Assembly: GCA_021203745.1 (NCBI GenBank)
Contig: JAJQAP010000034.1
Coordinates: forward strand, 4,317-39,424
DNA from: Coprobacillus sp.
GTDB lineage: Bacteria; Bacillota_I; Bacilli_A; RFN20; CAG-826
DNA: 35,108 nt
Reading direction: 5' to 3'
Below are positions 18,121 through 25,101 of the stretch, in pieces. Below the pieces are notes generated by a model. It was not told where the DNA came from. It made no database searches and was given only the letters and a program-made list of their open reading frames with translations. The position numbers and the translations under genes are program-made. Positions within the stretch are counted from its first letter, which is position 1; each line of letters starts with the position of its first letter.

Positions 18121-18593
18121 TCTTGATACTCTCCTAAAAAGAAGTCTCGATAACTAACCTCGTATGTTTTACCCGCTTCCAAATCCACTTTAACATCCTT
18201 ATAGATATAGAAATGGATTTCATTCTCGTTATCGACAAATTTAAATGATAAGCAGTGGCATTCAAGCCTTTTCACTGTCTCTGTCTTTTCCCTTTCTTCT
18301 AAAAACACAAGTGTGAGTTTTTGATGTCCAACATTATTATAGTCGTAGATTATTTTTCGGTATCGTCTAATAGGGATAACAGAAGCATATATAATAAGCC
18401 AAAAGAAGAAGATATATAAGGCTGTTGCAATTGTAGAAAGTATCACATATAGAGTCTGTAATTCTCTTATCTGGAAATAGAGAATAAGAAAAATAATAAG
18501 ACCAAAAATAACACTTATGCCTATTAAAATATAAAGATTCTTATAGTTCTCTTTCTTTAGGTGTTTCGATAAATCATCATTAAGTATTTTCAT
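18105..18593 (-). CDS. Unrecognised two-helix membrane protein
   Basis: Not recognised. It is 162 residues, with two membrane segments (about 19-41 and 47-71) separated by a short loop, then a soluble C-terminal beta-rich part (about 88-162) likely facing the cytoplasm, ending in a Tyr-rich stretch. It is the first gene of a leftward series that continues with the anchored protein, YesL-like protein, GH30 and LacI. No Shine-Dalgarno lies before the ATG; instead a -10-like TAAAAT ends 9 bases upstream, so the message may be leaderless (see 18603-18631). Confidence 0.7.
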   Translation of the reverse strand: MKILNDDLSKHLKKENYKNLYILIGISVIFGLIIFLILYFQIRELQTLYVILSTIATALYIFFFWLIIYASVIPIRRYRKIIYDYNNVGHQKLTLVFLEEREKTETVKRLECHCLSFKFVDNENEIHFYIYKDVKVDLEAGKTYEVSYRDFFLGEYQECTQD

Positions 18594-18602
18594 GTTTTAT
18601 TT

Positions 18603-18631
18603 ATTTTATCAAAGATAAAGGATTTTATAAA
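18603..18631 (-). promoter_or_regulatory. Candidate start-proximal promoter of the membrane-protein/GH30/lacI unit
   Basis: Minus strand: -35 TTTATA (18631-18626), 17-base spacer, -10 TAAAAT (18608-18603). The -10 ends only 9 bases before the ATG at 18593, which has no Shine-Dalgarno, consistent with a leaderless or near-leaderless transcript. Confidence 0.35.
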
Positions 18632-18842
18632 TAAAAGTAAATAAAGGAACCTCAAGGTGCCTAATTTAATAGAGTTAATTATGGAAGATATTTTTAAATA
18701 CGTATAGACTGTCGCATCATTCTTTATAGATAATTTAAAAATATGAATGTTTGTCAAAATGAGGTAACCACTATTATGTTTCTTTTTTATCGTCTATGTA
18801 AGGATATTAGTCTCTAAAAGAGATAAAAATAAAATTACATAG

Positions 18843-18870
18843 TTATCTTTTTCTCTAAGTGTGGTAAGAT
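18843..18870 (+). promoter_or_regulatory. Candidate ackA promoter
   Basis: TTATCT (18843-18848), 16-base spacer, TAAGAT (18865-18870), about 28 bases before the ackA ATG; GAGGT ribosome-binding site at 18884-18888. The -35 is a poor match. Confidence 0.35.
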
Positions 18871-18898
18871 ACTATATTGAATTGAGGTACATAGTATT

Positions 18899-20107
18899 AT
18901 GGAAAAAGTGATGACGATCAATTCTGGCAGTAGCACTGTTAAATTTAAACTATATGAAATGCCAGAAGAAGAAGTGATTTGTTCTGGTAACTGCGAAAGA
19001 ATCGGAGAAAAAGAAGGAATCTTTACCATTAAATGGGGGACAAATAAAGAATCTTATCCCTGTAATTTCCCTACGCATAATGAAGCAGCGCATAAAGTAA
19101 TCGATACCTTACTAGAAAAAGGATTTATTAAAGACTTTAATGAGATAAAAGCAATTGGACATCGTATTGTCCAAGGTGGAAAGTATTTTAGTGAGTCAGT
19201 TCTCTTTGATAAAGAAACAGAAGACTTAATTGAGAGTCTAATCCCACTTGCCCCACTTCATAACGCCGCGCATTTAACTTGTTATCGAGCGTTTAAAGAA
19301 GTACTTCCTAACACTCCCGCAATTGCGGTTTTTGATACCGCTTATCATCAAACTATGGCGGAAGAGGATTACCTCTTTGCTATCCCCTATGAACTCAGTG
19401 AAAAATACTCGATTAGACGATATGGGGCGCATGGTACAAGCCATCAATATTTAAACCAAGAAGCAAAAAAATACCTAGAAGGTGTAGAGCATCCAAAAAT
19501 TATCTCTTGCCATATTGGGAGTGGGGCGAGTATAACCGCCACCAAAGATTATAAGGTTGTAGCGACATCCATGGGTTTAACACCACTAGGTGGTATTATG
19601 ATGGGAACACGTACAGGAGATATGGATCCATCAGTGTTTAACTACTTAGTTTCTGTCACTGGTCAAAGTGCTGAAGAAGTCTATCAGATGTTAAATAAAA
19701 AATCAGGACTCCTTGGAGTGAGTGGTATATCAAACGATTCTAGAGATGTCCTTGAAGCTGCGGAAAACGGTAATCCAAGAGCAATCACGACAATTAATCT
19801 CTTTAATCGACGCATTGCGGATTATATTGGTCAATACTTTGTAAGACTCGGAGGATGTGATCTTATTATCTGGAGCGCGGGGATAGGAGAAAATGAACCT
19901 CGTACCAGGGCATCTGTCTCTAAACTCCTAGAAGAATCACTAGGTGTTAAAATAGACGAAGAAGCAAATAATAAACTCCATGGACAAGAAGGAGTGATAT
20001 CCACTGACGATAGTAAGATTAAGGTTGTGGTTATCCCCACCGATGAAGAGGTGATGATTGCAAGAGACTCTTACCGAATTGCCCATGAAATTAAAGATAA
20101 AAAATAA
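18899..20107 (+). CDS. ackA: Acetate kinase
   Basis: Catalyses acetyl phosphate + ADP to acetate + ATP, the ATP-yielding last step of mixed-acid fermentation. Family motifs are complete: N-terminal MTINSGSSTVKFKLY (5-19), AVFDTAYHQTM (with the conserved Asp), YGAHGTSHQYL, HIGSGASITA and GLTPLGGIMMGTRTGDMDP, plus SAGIGENEPRTR near the C-terminus. Length 402 is normal. It starts at the ATG at 18899 with GAGGT 10 bases upstream. No pta gene is adjacent; instead nrnA follows after 22 bases, probably in the same transcript, ending at the terminator at 21156-21180. Confidence 0.98.
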   Translation: MEKVMTINSGSSTVKFKLYEMPEEEVICSGNCERIGEKEGIFTIKWGTNKESYPCNFPTHNEAAHKVIDTLLEKGFIKDFNEIKAIGHRIVQGGKYFSESVLFDKETEDLIESLIPLAPLHNAAHLTCYRAFKEVLPNTPAIAVFDTAYHQTMAEEDYLFAIPYELSEKYSIRRYGAHGTSHQYLNQEAKKYLEGVEHPKIISCHIGSGASITATKDYKVVATSMGLTPLGGIMMGTRTGDMDPSVFNYLVSVTGQSAEEVYQMLNKKSGLLGVSGISNDSRDVLEAAENGNPRAITTINLFNRRIADYIGQYFVRLGGCDLIIWSAGIGENEPRTRASVSKLLEESLGVKIDEEANNKLHGQEGVISTDDSKIKVVVIPTDEEVMIARDSYRIAHEIKDKK

Positions 20108-20129
20108 TTAAAGAAAGAGGGATTTAATT

Positions 20130-21137
20130 ATGCCAAAAGTTCAAGATTTACTTCCAGTTAGAGAAAGAGCCCATAAATGGGAATACCAAAAAATCTTTAA
20201 CGCGATTAGAGATTATAAAAGAATTGCGATATTTAGACACATTATGCCTGATCCTGATTGCCTTGGGTGTCAGATTGGATTAAAGACATGGATTAAAGAT
20301 AACTTCCCTGATAAAGAAGTCGTCTGTTTAGGGGATACTCATCCCACTTTAATTCCTAAGGTTTTCCCAGAGATGGATAAACCTGATAATTCATTCTTTG
20401 AGGAACCATTCCTCGCGATTATTGTTGACTGCTCAAACGGAAATAGAGTGGCCGATCCTCGTTGGAAAGATGCCTCGTTAAAGATTAAGATTGACCATCA
20501 TCCAGATGTCGACCAGTTTGCTGATATTGAGGTTGTCGATACCGATATGGTGGCAAATAGTGAACTCACTGTGAATATGCTCCTCTCCTTTGGTTCGTAT
20601 TATGATCTCACAAAAGAGGCGGCGACTTGGTTTTATATTGGAGTAGTAGCAGACTCAAATAGATTTATGTATAACACTTCTTTACATACCTTCCAAATTG
20701 CGGAAGTCCTATTAGATGCAGGAGTAGATATCCAAGCGGCTTATAACACCTTATATGAAAAGCAAATCGATGATTTAAAAAATACCGCTTATGTGTTAAA
20801 CCACTTTAATATATCTAAACATGGAGTGGCTTACTATATACTTGACGCCGCAACACAAGAAAAACTCAACATCACCGTGGAAAGAGGTAAAGATAATGTC
20901 AATCTCTTCCAAAACGTCGAGGGTATTGGAGCGTGGTGCTCAATAACTGAAGATCCTAAAGATCAGTGCTGGAGAGTTTCAATTAGATCTAAGTCCGTAC
21001 CTATTAATGGAGTGGCCTCGATGTTTGAAGGAGGCGGACATCCTAACGCCGCCGGAGCAAAACTCTGGAGCCTTGATGATCTTCCTCGTCTTATCGATGA
21101 ACTAGATAAACTCTTCGTAGATGAAGAGAATTACTAA
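20130..21137 (+). CDS. nrnA: DHH/DHHA1 phosphoesterase, NrnA-like (nanoRNase/pAp phosphatase)
   Basis: Metal-dependent phosphoesterase degrading very short RNA oligomers and pAp; related proteins also cleave c-di-AMP-derived pApA. DHH domain: FRHIMPDPDCLG (35-46) with His37, Asp41 and Asp43, Asp100 in IIVDCSN, and the naming DHH motif at 122-124. The C-terminal DHHA1 domain holds GGGHPNAAG (301-309), the substrate-binding loop. Length 335 is usual, with a slightly longer N-terminus. No GdpP-type GGDEF or PAS regions, so it is the stand-alone NrnA type. GAGGG precedes the ATG. It lies downstream of ackA and upstream of a strong terminator. Confidence 0.92.
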   Translation: MPKVQDLLPVRERAHKWEYQKIFNAIRDYKRIAIFRHIMPDPDCLGCQIGLKTWIKDNFPDKEVVCLGDTHPTLIPKVFPEMDKPDNSFFEEPFLAIIVDCSNGNRVADPRWKDASLKIKIDHHPDVDQFADIEVVDTDMVANSELTVNMLLSFGSYYDLTKEAATWFYIGVVADSNRFMYNTSLHTFQIAEVLLDAGVDIQAAYNTLYEKQIDDLKNTAYVLNHFNISKHGVAYYILDAATQEKLNITVERGKDNVNLFQNVEGIGAWCSITEDPKDQCWRVSIRSKSVPINGVASMFEGGGHPNAAGAKLWSLDDLPRLIDELDKLFVDEENY

Positions 21138-21155
21138 TCACTATAAAAATAAAAG

Positions 21156-21180
21156 AGTCTCCTAATTGGGGACTTTTTTT
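21156..21180. terminator. Rho-independent terminator after ackA-nrnA, possibly two-way
   Basis: Stem AGTCTCC (21156-21162), loop TAATT, GGGGACT (21168-21174), T-run to 21180. Upstream A-rich bases pair with the T-run; on the minus strand the stem is followed by TTTTATTTTT, so it may also stop transcripts of RNA unit A. Confidence 0.85.
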
Positions 21181-21182
21181 AT

Positions 21183-21249
21183 GATGGTAATTTATTAACC
21201 GCTGCACCATCAACGCGGGCTACTTCTCGTCTCCTTATCTCTAAGGATT
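21183..21249 (-). ncRNA. Structured RNA unit A (candidate type III antitoxin), downstream of toxin
   Basis: One of two directly repeated elements flanking the toxin gene. Read on the minus strand it forms a 5-bp hairpin CCTTA-GAGA-TAAGG (21246-21233) with a GNRA loop, an 11-base linker, then an H-type pseudoknot. Stem 1 pairs CCGC (21218-21215) with GCGG (21202-21199); stem 2 pairs GATGGT (21211-21206) with ACCATC (21188-21183); an A/U-rich crossing loop lies between. Against unit B the linker and the tetraloop differ while all stems are kept and a 30-base core is identical, the pattern expected of a functional RNA. A promoter-like sequence lies directly upstream (21283-21256). Confidence 0.6.
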
Positions 21250-21255
21250 GTTATT

Positions 21256-21283
21256 ATTTTAACATAAGCAAGAAAAATATCAA
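21256..21283 (-). promoter_or_regulatory. Candidate promoter of RNA unit A
   Basis: Minus strand: -35 TTGATA (21283-21278), 16-base spacer, -10 TAAAAT (21261-21256). It lies between the toxin stop and the first hairpin of unit A, so unit A could be made without reading through the toxin gene. Confidence 0.5.
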
Positions 21284-21291
21284 CAAAAATA

Positions 21292-21813
21292 TTACTTTAA
21301 TTTCCTATCCAACAAAATTTTCTCTAATCTATTTATATCGGGTTGAGTGCTCACAAATTTAAATCCATTTTTAAGCAAAGAAATCACTTCTCTTGCTTGA
21401 TTGACAATTGTTTGGGTCTCATATTCGTCAAAAGTAAAAGGTCCATGATTAATTAAATAATATCGAACAATATAATCTCGTGAAACTGGAAACATATCTT
21501 GAAACAATAGGACACTCTCTCTATCAGCATAATGAACAATCTTCATACCTAGCATGAATTTGCTGAGTATTTCCTTTGCATCGCTCCTTGAACTATTTGT
21601 CCATTTATAAAACGTTTTTCTATAATACCTTTTATATTTATCCACTTTACTGGAAAGCGGTATCATCCAATATAAGTCAGTAGATGAATCATAAATAGCA
21701 AGGTAGTATGGTCTCAAACCACCTGGATGATTTTTAACTAGATATGGGTCGTTAACATCGATGAAAAACTGATCACTAATGACATATAAATAACCTGTAA
21801 CTAATTTTAACAA
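21292..21813 (-). CDS. Type III toxin-antitoxin toxin, ToxN/CptN-like endoribonuclease
   Basis: A 173-residue protein that I read as a ToxN/AbiQ-superfamily endoribonuclease, closest in pattern to CptN-type toxins of gut Firmicutes. Such toxins cut RNA and are held inactive by a repeated pseudoknotted RNA made from the same locus; they act in phage defence or plasmid and genome maintenance. Visible pattern: YVISDQFF (10-17), RPYYLAIYD (34-42), then LYWMIPLSSKVDKYKRYYRK (47-66), the basic patch after PLSS being the family hallmark, and LLFQDMFPVSRDYI (102-115). The C-terminal QPDINRLEKILL helix (157-168) is also typical. The start is a TTG at 21813, backed by a perfect AAGGAGG 10 bases upstream; no ATG fits. 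The gene is flanked by pseudoknot RNA units A and B. Family call from memory of the pattern, not from a search. Confidence 0.7.
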   Translation of the reverse strand: MLKLVTGYLYVISDQFFIDVNDPYLVKNHPGGLRPYYLAIYDSSTDLYWMIPLSSKVDKYKRYYRKTFYKWTNSSRSDAKEILSKFMLGMKIVHYADRESVLLFQDMFPVSRDYIVRYYLINHGPFTFDEYETQTIVNQAREVISLLKNGFKFVSTQPDINRLEKILLDRKLK

Positions 21814-21915
21814 TATGTTTTTGCCTCCTTATGGTTAAGAGAAATAAAAAACTCCTCTATTTACTATAAGTAGCAGGGTAAAGCAAAAAACTTCCGAAAA
21901 TTTTTTAAAAATTAG

Positions 21916-21950
21916 AAAAAAGATGGTAACTTATTAACCGCTGCACCATC
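21916..21950 (-). terminator. Terminator-like end of RNA unit B
   Basis: Stem 2 of unit B (GATGGT 21950-21945 with ACCATC 21927-21922) is followed on the minus strand by TTTTTT (21921-21916). It could end most transcripts before the toxin gene, as the terminator between antitoxin repeats and toxin does in known type III loci. The same bases form the pseudoknot, so the two folds compete. Confidence 0.5.
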
Positions 21951-21987
21951 AACGCGGGCTGCTTAACTCCCCTTATTTCTAAGGATT
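21922..21987 (-). ncRNA. Structured RNA unit B (candidate type III antitoxin), upstream of toxin
   Basis: Direct repeat of unit A, placed upstream of the toxin on the same strand. Hairpin CCTTA-GAAA-TAAGG (21984-21971), 10-base linker, pseudoknot stem 1 CCGC (21957-21954) with GCGG (21941-21938), stem 2 GATGGT (21950-21945) with ACCATC (21927-21922). It is the only repeat unit before the toxin; known ToxI and CptI antitoxins have two or more tandem units. About 110 bases with an extra weak hairpin separate it from the toxin start. It has its own promoter-like sequence (22016-21989) and a terminal T-run. Confidence 0.65.
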
Positions 21988-21988
21988 A

Positions 21989-22016
21989 TCTATAGTGTAC
22001 CATAAACTAGTCACAA
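21989..22016 (-). promoter_or_regulatory. Candidate promoter of RNA unit B and toxin
   Basis: Minus strand: -35 TTGTGA (22016-22011), 16-base spacer, -10 TATAGA (21994-21989). Predicted start close to the first hairpin of unit B, matching the layout of unit A. Confidence 0.5.
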
Positions 22017-22049
22017 GTCAAGAGTGGGCTTCCCCTTTCTTGTTTTCTC

Positions 22050-22078
22050 TTTATAAATACCTTTATAAAGAATATACT
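22050..22078 (+). promoter_or_regulatory. Candidate start-proximal promoter of dnaE
   Basis: TTTATA (22050-22055), 17-base spacer, TATACT (22073-22078), only 6 bases before the preferred dnaE ATG, so the transcript would begin at or next to the start codon. An alternative is TTGTTT (22040-22045), 18 bases, TATAAA (22064-22069). Confidence 0.35.
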
Positions 22079-22084
22079 AAAAGT

Positions 22085-25000
22085 ATGTTTAATCCCTTAC
22101 ACATAATATCAGGTTATACATTCCTCTCTTCTGGTCTCACCGTAGATAAAATCGTCTCTTGTTTAAAGAAAGGTAACTATCTAGGAGGGGCTCTAACAGA
22201 TGAGGGAGTGCTTTATGCATTGCCTGAATACTACACTAAATGCGAAGAGGCGGGACTAGTCCCAAGAATGGGAATACAACTAGAAATTGATGGCATTTTA
22301 TGTTGTCTCTATATAAAAGATGAAGATGGTTATAGGGGCTTATGTCGTCTATCGAAAAGCCTCGATGGAATGGTTACCACTCTTGAAGATGTAAAAGAAT
22401 ACACCGATAAACTAACACTTATAATCGATACAAATACAGATAAGTTTAAAACGCTTCTAGAGGATGAAGAAGCCTTAAAGAAAACGCTTCTTTCTTTCTC
22501 TCGTGTTTATAAAGATATGTATTTAGGGGTAGAAATATCAAAAAAAGAAGAAAGAGAATACGTAGCAAAAATTAGAGAATTTGCCACTCGTTACCCTTAT
22601 AATCTTGTGGCCTTTCCTAAAATCCGTTATGAAAAAGAAGATGATGCGATTGTTTTAAAAATTGTTAACGCAATAAAAAATGAAGAGACACTAACGGAAA
22701 AGAGTGAGAAGGGGATGGAGTGTTTTCACCCTCAGTCATTTTATGAAAAACTCTATACCAAAGAAGAGATAGATAATACAGAAAAAATCTTAAAAGATTC
22801 CACTTTTACATATAAAGTTAAAAGAGGAAAGATGATTAAATTCCCCACAGAGAACTCAAAAAAACTTATAAGAGAATTATCAGAAAAAGGATTAAAAGAA
22901 AAAGGTATATATAACGATACATATAAAGAGAGACTAGATAAAGAGTTAGATGTTATCGACTCGATGGGTTATAACGATTATTTTCTTGTTGTCTCTGATT
23001 ATGTAAAAGCATCAAGAGAAAAGGGTATATTAACCGGTCCAGGAAGAGGGAGTGCAGGGGGGTCACTTGTGGCCTATACTCTTGATATTACTCAAATTGA
23101 TCCAATTAAAAACGACTTACAATTTGAAAGGTTTTTAAATAAGAGTCGTAAATCAATGCCAGATATCGATATCGACTTTATGGATACAAGGCGAGACGAA
23201 GCAGTAGCCTATGTTAAAGAAAAATATGGTGAAAATAAAGTGGCAAATATCATCACTTTCCAAACAATCCTCGCTCGTCAGGCTTTAAGAGATATAGGAA
23301 GAGTGTATAACTATAAAGAGGAGCATATCGATAGACTATGTAAAATGCTCACTAATCCCCACTACTCATTAAGGGAGTCTTATAAATATATCAAACCATT
23401 TAAAGAAGAAGTCGATAGGGATAAATATATATTAGAGATTGTTACCCTTGCCTCTAAGATTGAATTTTTACCGCGTCAAGAAGGACTTCATGCTGCAGGT
23501 ATTATTATTAACGACCAACCATTAGAGGAAGTGATCCCAGTAAAGACTGACTTTGAAGGAAACTATATAACCCAGTATGAAATGGGCTATCTTGAAGAAG
23601 ATGGTTTTCTTAAGATGGACTTTTTAGGGTTAAGAAACCTTACGATTATTGACTCTTGTGTGAAACAGATTAATGAAGACTATAACCTAAATCTAGATCC
23701 ATATAATCTTCCTTATGATCAAAAGGAAACATACCAGATTATATGTAAGGGAGAAACTATGGGAATATTCCAACTAGAAAGCGCGGGAATGAAAAGAGCA
23801 ATAAAAGAAATAGAGCCTTCTTCTTTTAATGATATTGTCGCTCTCCTTGCTCTTTTTAGGCCAGGACCAATGGATTCTATTCCTATCTACTCTAAAAGAA
23901 AGAAAGGATTAGAAAAGGTTACTTACTCCTCTCCTGAAATGGAAAAAATCCTCTCGCCAACTTATGGAATCATCGTATATCAGGAACAAATTAACCAAAT
24001 TGCGATAGTTATGGCGGGTTTATCTGGAGATGAGGCGGATAACTTTCGACGGGCGGTCTCAAAAAAAGAGAAGGATATAATTGCAAGCGAAGAAGAGAAA
24101 TTTATAAACGGAGCCATAGCAAATGGATACACCCAAAAAGAGGGAAAAGAAACCTTTGACCTTATCGCTAAATTTGCTAACTATGGTTTTAATAAATCTC
24201 ATGCAGTGGGATACGCGACAATTACCCTCGAGATGGCCTATCTAAAAGCCTTCTATCCTTTAGAGTTTTACTCCGCTATTATGCAATATGGATCAAATAT
24301 CTCCGATAGTAAGTTTAATGAATATATCCAAGAGATGAGGAAAAATGGTGTGGATATCCTTTTACCCTCAATTAATAAATCCTCTACTTCTTTTAAGATA
24401 TACCAAGGTAAACTTGTCTATCCGTTAACGGGGATAAAAAACATGAACATGGCAATGACCTATAATATCGTAAAAGAAAGAGAGGAAAATGGAGAGTTTA
24501 CTGATTTCTACCAGTTTGTCACAAGAATGCATCCTTATAAAATAAGTGAATCGCAGGTTTTAAAACTTATAGATGCGGGAGCTTTTGACCAGCTTAATCC
24601 TTCTAGAGCTAGTCTCCGCTCCTCCATTAACTATGCTTTCCAACTTGCTAAACTCTCTTATAACGGAGAGAGTCAAATTGATCTTGGTTTAGCGCTTCCT
24701 AAACCAAAGATTATAAAAGACGAGGATGACACAAAAGAAAACCTCGAAAAAGAATATGAAGCACTAGGAATTATTTTAAGTGATAATCCACTTAGTTATC
24801 GAAAAGATGTTTTAGTGGCAAATAATGTCACTCCTATCGCGGATGTTAAAGAAGGAGAAAAAACCACTATCGCAGGTATATTAATAACAAAGAAAGTTAT
24901 TCAAACAAAAGGTAAAAAACAAATGGCCTTTATTAAGATCTTTGATGAATCGGGAGAGATGGAAATAACCGTGTTCCCCGATTTATACGATAAATCATTC

Positions 25001-25099
25001 TCCTATCTATCAAACTATAATGCTCTTATAATTAAAGGGAAGAAAGAAAAAGGTGATAATACATTTATCGCTGATGAGATTAGTTTAATTGAGGTTTAA
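22085..25099 (+). CDS. dnaE: DNA polymerase III subunit alpha, DnaE type
   Basis: Replicative C-family DNA polymerase, likely the DnaE that works beside a PolC in Bacilli. Numbered from the ATG at 22085: a PHP domain (about 1-240) whose metal motif is decayed (LHIIS where HxHS is expected); palm with GPGRGSAGGS (318-327) and catalytic PDIDIDF (359-365, Asp360 and Asp362); GIIVYQEQ and helix-hairpin-helix regions further on; and a C-terminal OB fold (about 910-1000). There is no proofreading exonuclease insert, so it is not PolC. An in-frame GTG at 21995 would add 30 residues, but MFNPLHIISGYTFL matches the normal DnaE N-terminus and the GTG lies in the antitoxin promoter. No Shine-Dalgarno is seen. 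polA follows after 2 bases. Confidence 0.96.
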   Translation: MFNPLHIISGYTFLSSGLTVDKIVSCLKKGNYLGGALTDEGVLYALPEYYTKCEEAGLVPRMGIQLEIDGILCCLYIKDEDGYRGLCRLSKSLDGMVTTLEDVKEYTDKLTLIIDTNTDKFKTLLEDEEALKKTLLSFSRVYKDMYLGVEISKKEEREYVAKIREFATRYPYNLVAFPKIRYEKEDDAIVLKIVNAIKNEETLTEKSEKGMECFHPQSFYEKLYTKEEIDNTEKILKDSTFTYKVKRGKMIKFPTENSKKLIRELSEKGLKEKGIYNDTYKERLDKELDVIDSMGYNDYFLVVSDYVKASREKGILTGPGRGSAGGSLVAYTLDITQIDPIKNDLQFERFLNKSRKSMPDIDIDFMDTRRDEAVAYVKEKYGENKVANIITFQTILARQALRDIGRVYNYKEEHIDRLCKMLTNPHYSLRESYKYIKPFKEEVDRDKYILEIVTLASKIEFLPRQEGLHAAGIIINDQPLEEVIPVKTDFEGNYITQYEMGYLEEDGFLKMDFLGLRNLTIIDSCVKQINEDYNLNLDPYNLPYDQKETYQIICKGETMGIFQLESAGMKRAIKEIEPSSFNDIVALLALFRPGPMDSIPIYSKRKKGLEKVTYSSPEMEKILSPTYGIIVYQEQINQIAIVMAGLSGDEADNFRRAVSKKEKDIIASEEEKFINGAIANGYTQKEGKETFDLIAKFANYGFNKSHAVGYATITLEMAYLKAFYPLEFYSAIMQYGSNISDSKFNEYIQEMRKNGVDILLPSINKSSTSFKIYQGKLVYPLTGIKNMNMAMTYNIVKEREENGEFTDFYQFVTRMHPYKISESQVLKLIDAGAFDQLNPSRASLRSSINYAFQLAKLSYNGESQIDLGLALPKPKIIKDEDDTKENLEKEYEALGIILSDNPLSYRKDVLVANNVTPIADVKEGEKTTIAGILITKKVIQTKGKKQMAFIKIFDESGEMEITVFPDLYDKSFSYLSNYNALIIKGKKEKGDNTFIADEISLIEV

Positions 25100-25101
25100 T
25101 T

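Larger units (their letters stand above)
18594..18898. other. Divergent intergenic region between membrane-protein operon and ackA
   Basis: About 305 bases, very AT-rich, without a convincing gene. It holds candidate promoters for both sides: on the minus strand 18631-18603 and, further off, TTGACA (18757-18752) with an 18-base spacer and TTATCT (18733-18728); on the plus strand the ackA promoter near 18843-18870. A short inverted repeat GGAACC-TCAA-GGTGCC is at about 18646-18661. No LacI-type operator was seen here. Confidence 0.6.

Noticed and set aside
21183..21987. T-box or other known riboswitch
   Set aside because: The stretch UGGUGCAGCGG recalls the T-box bulge sequence, but the specifier stem and AG bulge are missing, the element flanks a toxin-like gene on both sides, and copy A has no gene to regulate downstream.
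21183..21987. Attachment-site repeats of a small mobile element
   Set aside because: Direct repeats flank a single gene, but no integrase or transposase is present, and the conserved stems and promoter-like sequences fit RNA units better. Mobility by recombination is kept as an inference only.
21995..22084. GTG start for dnaE adding 30 residues
   Set aside because: The extra residues do not match the DnaE N-terminus, no ribosome-binding site precedes the GTG, and it lies in the promoter of RNA unit B.
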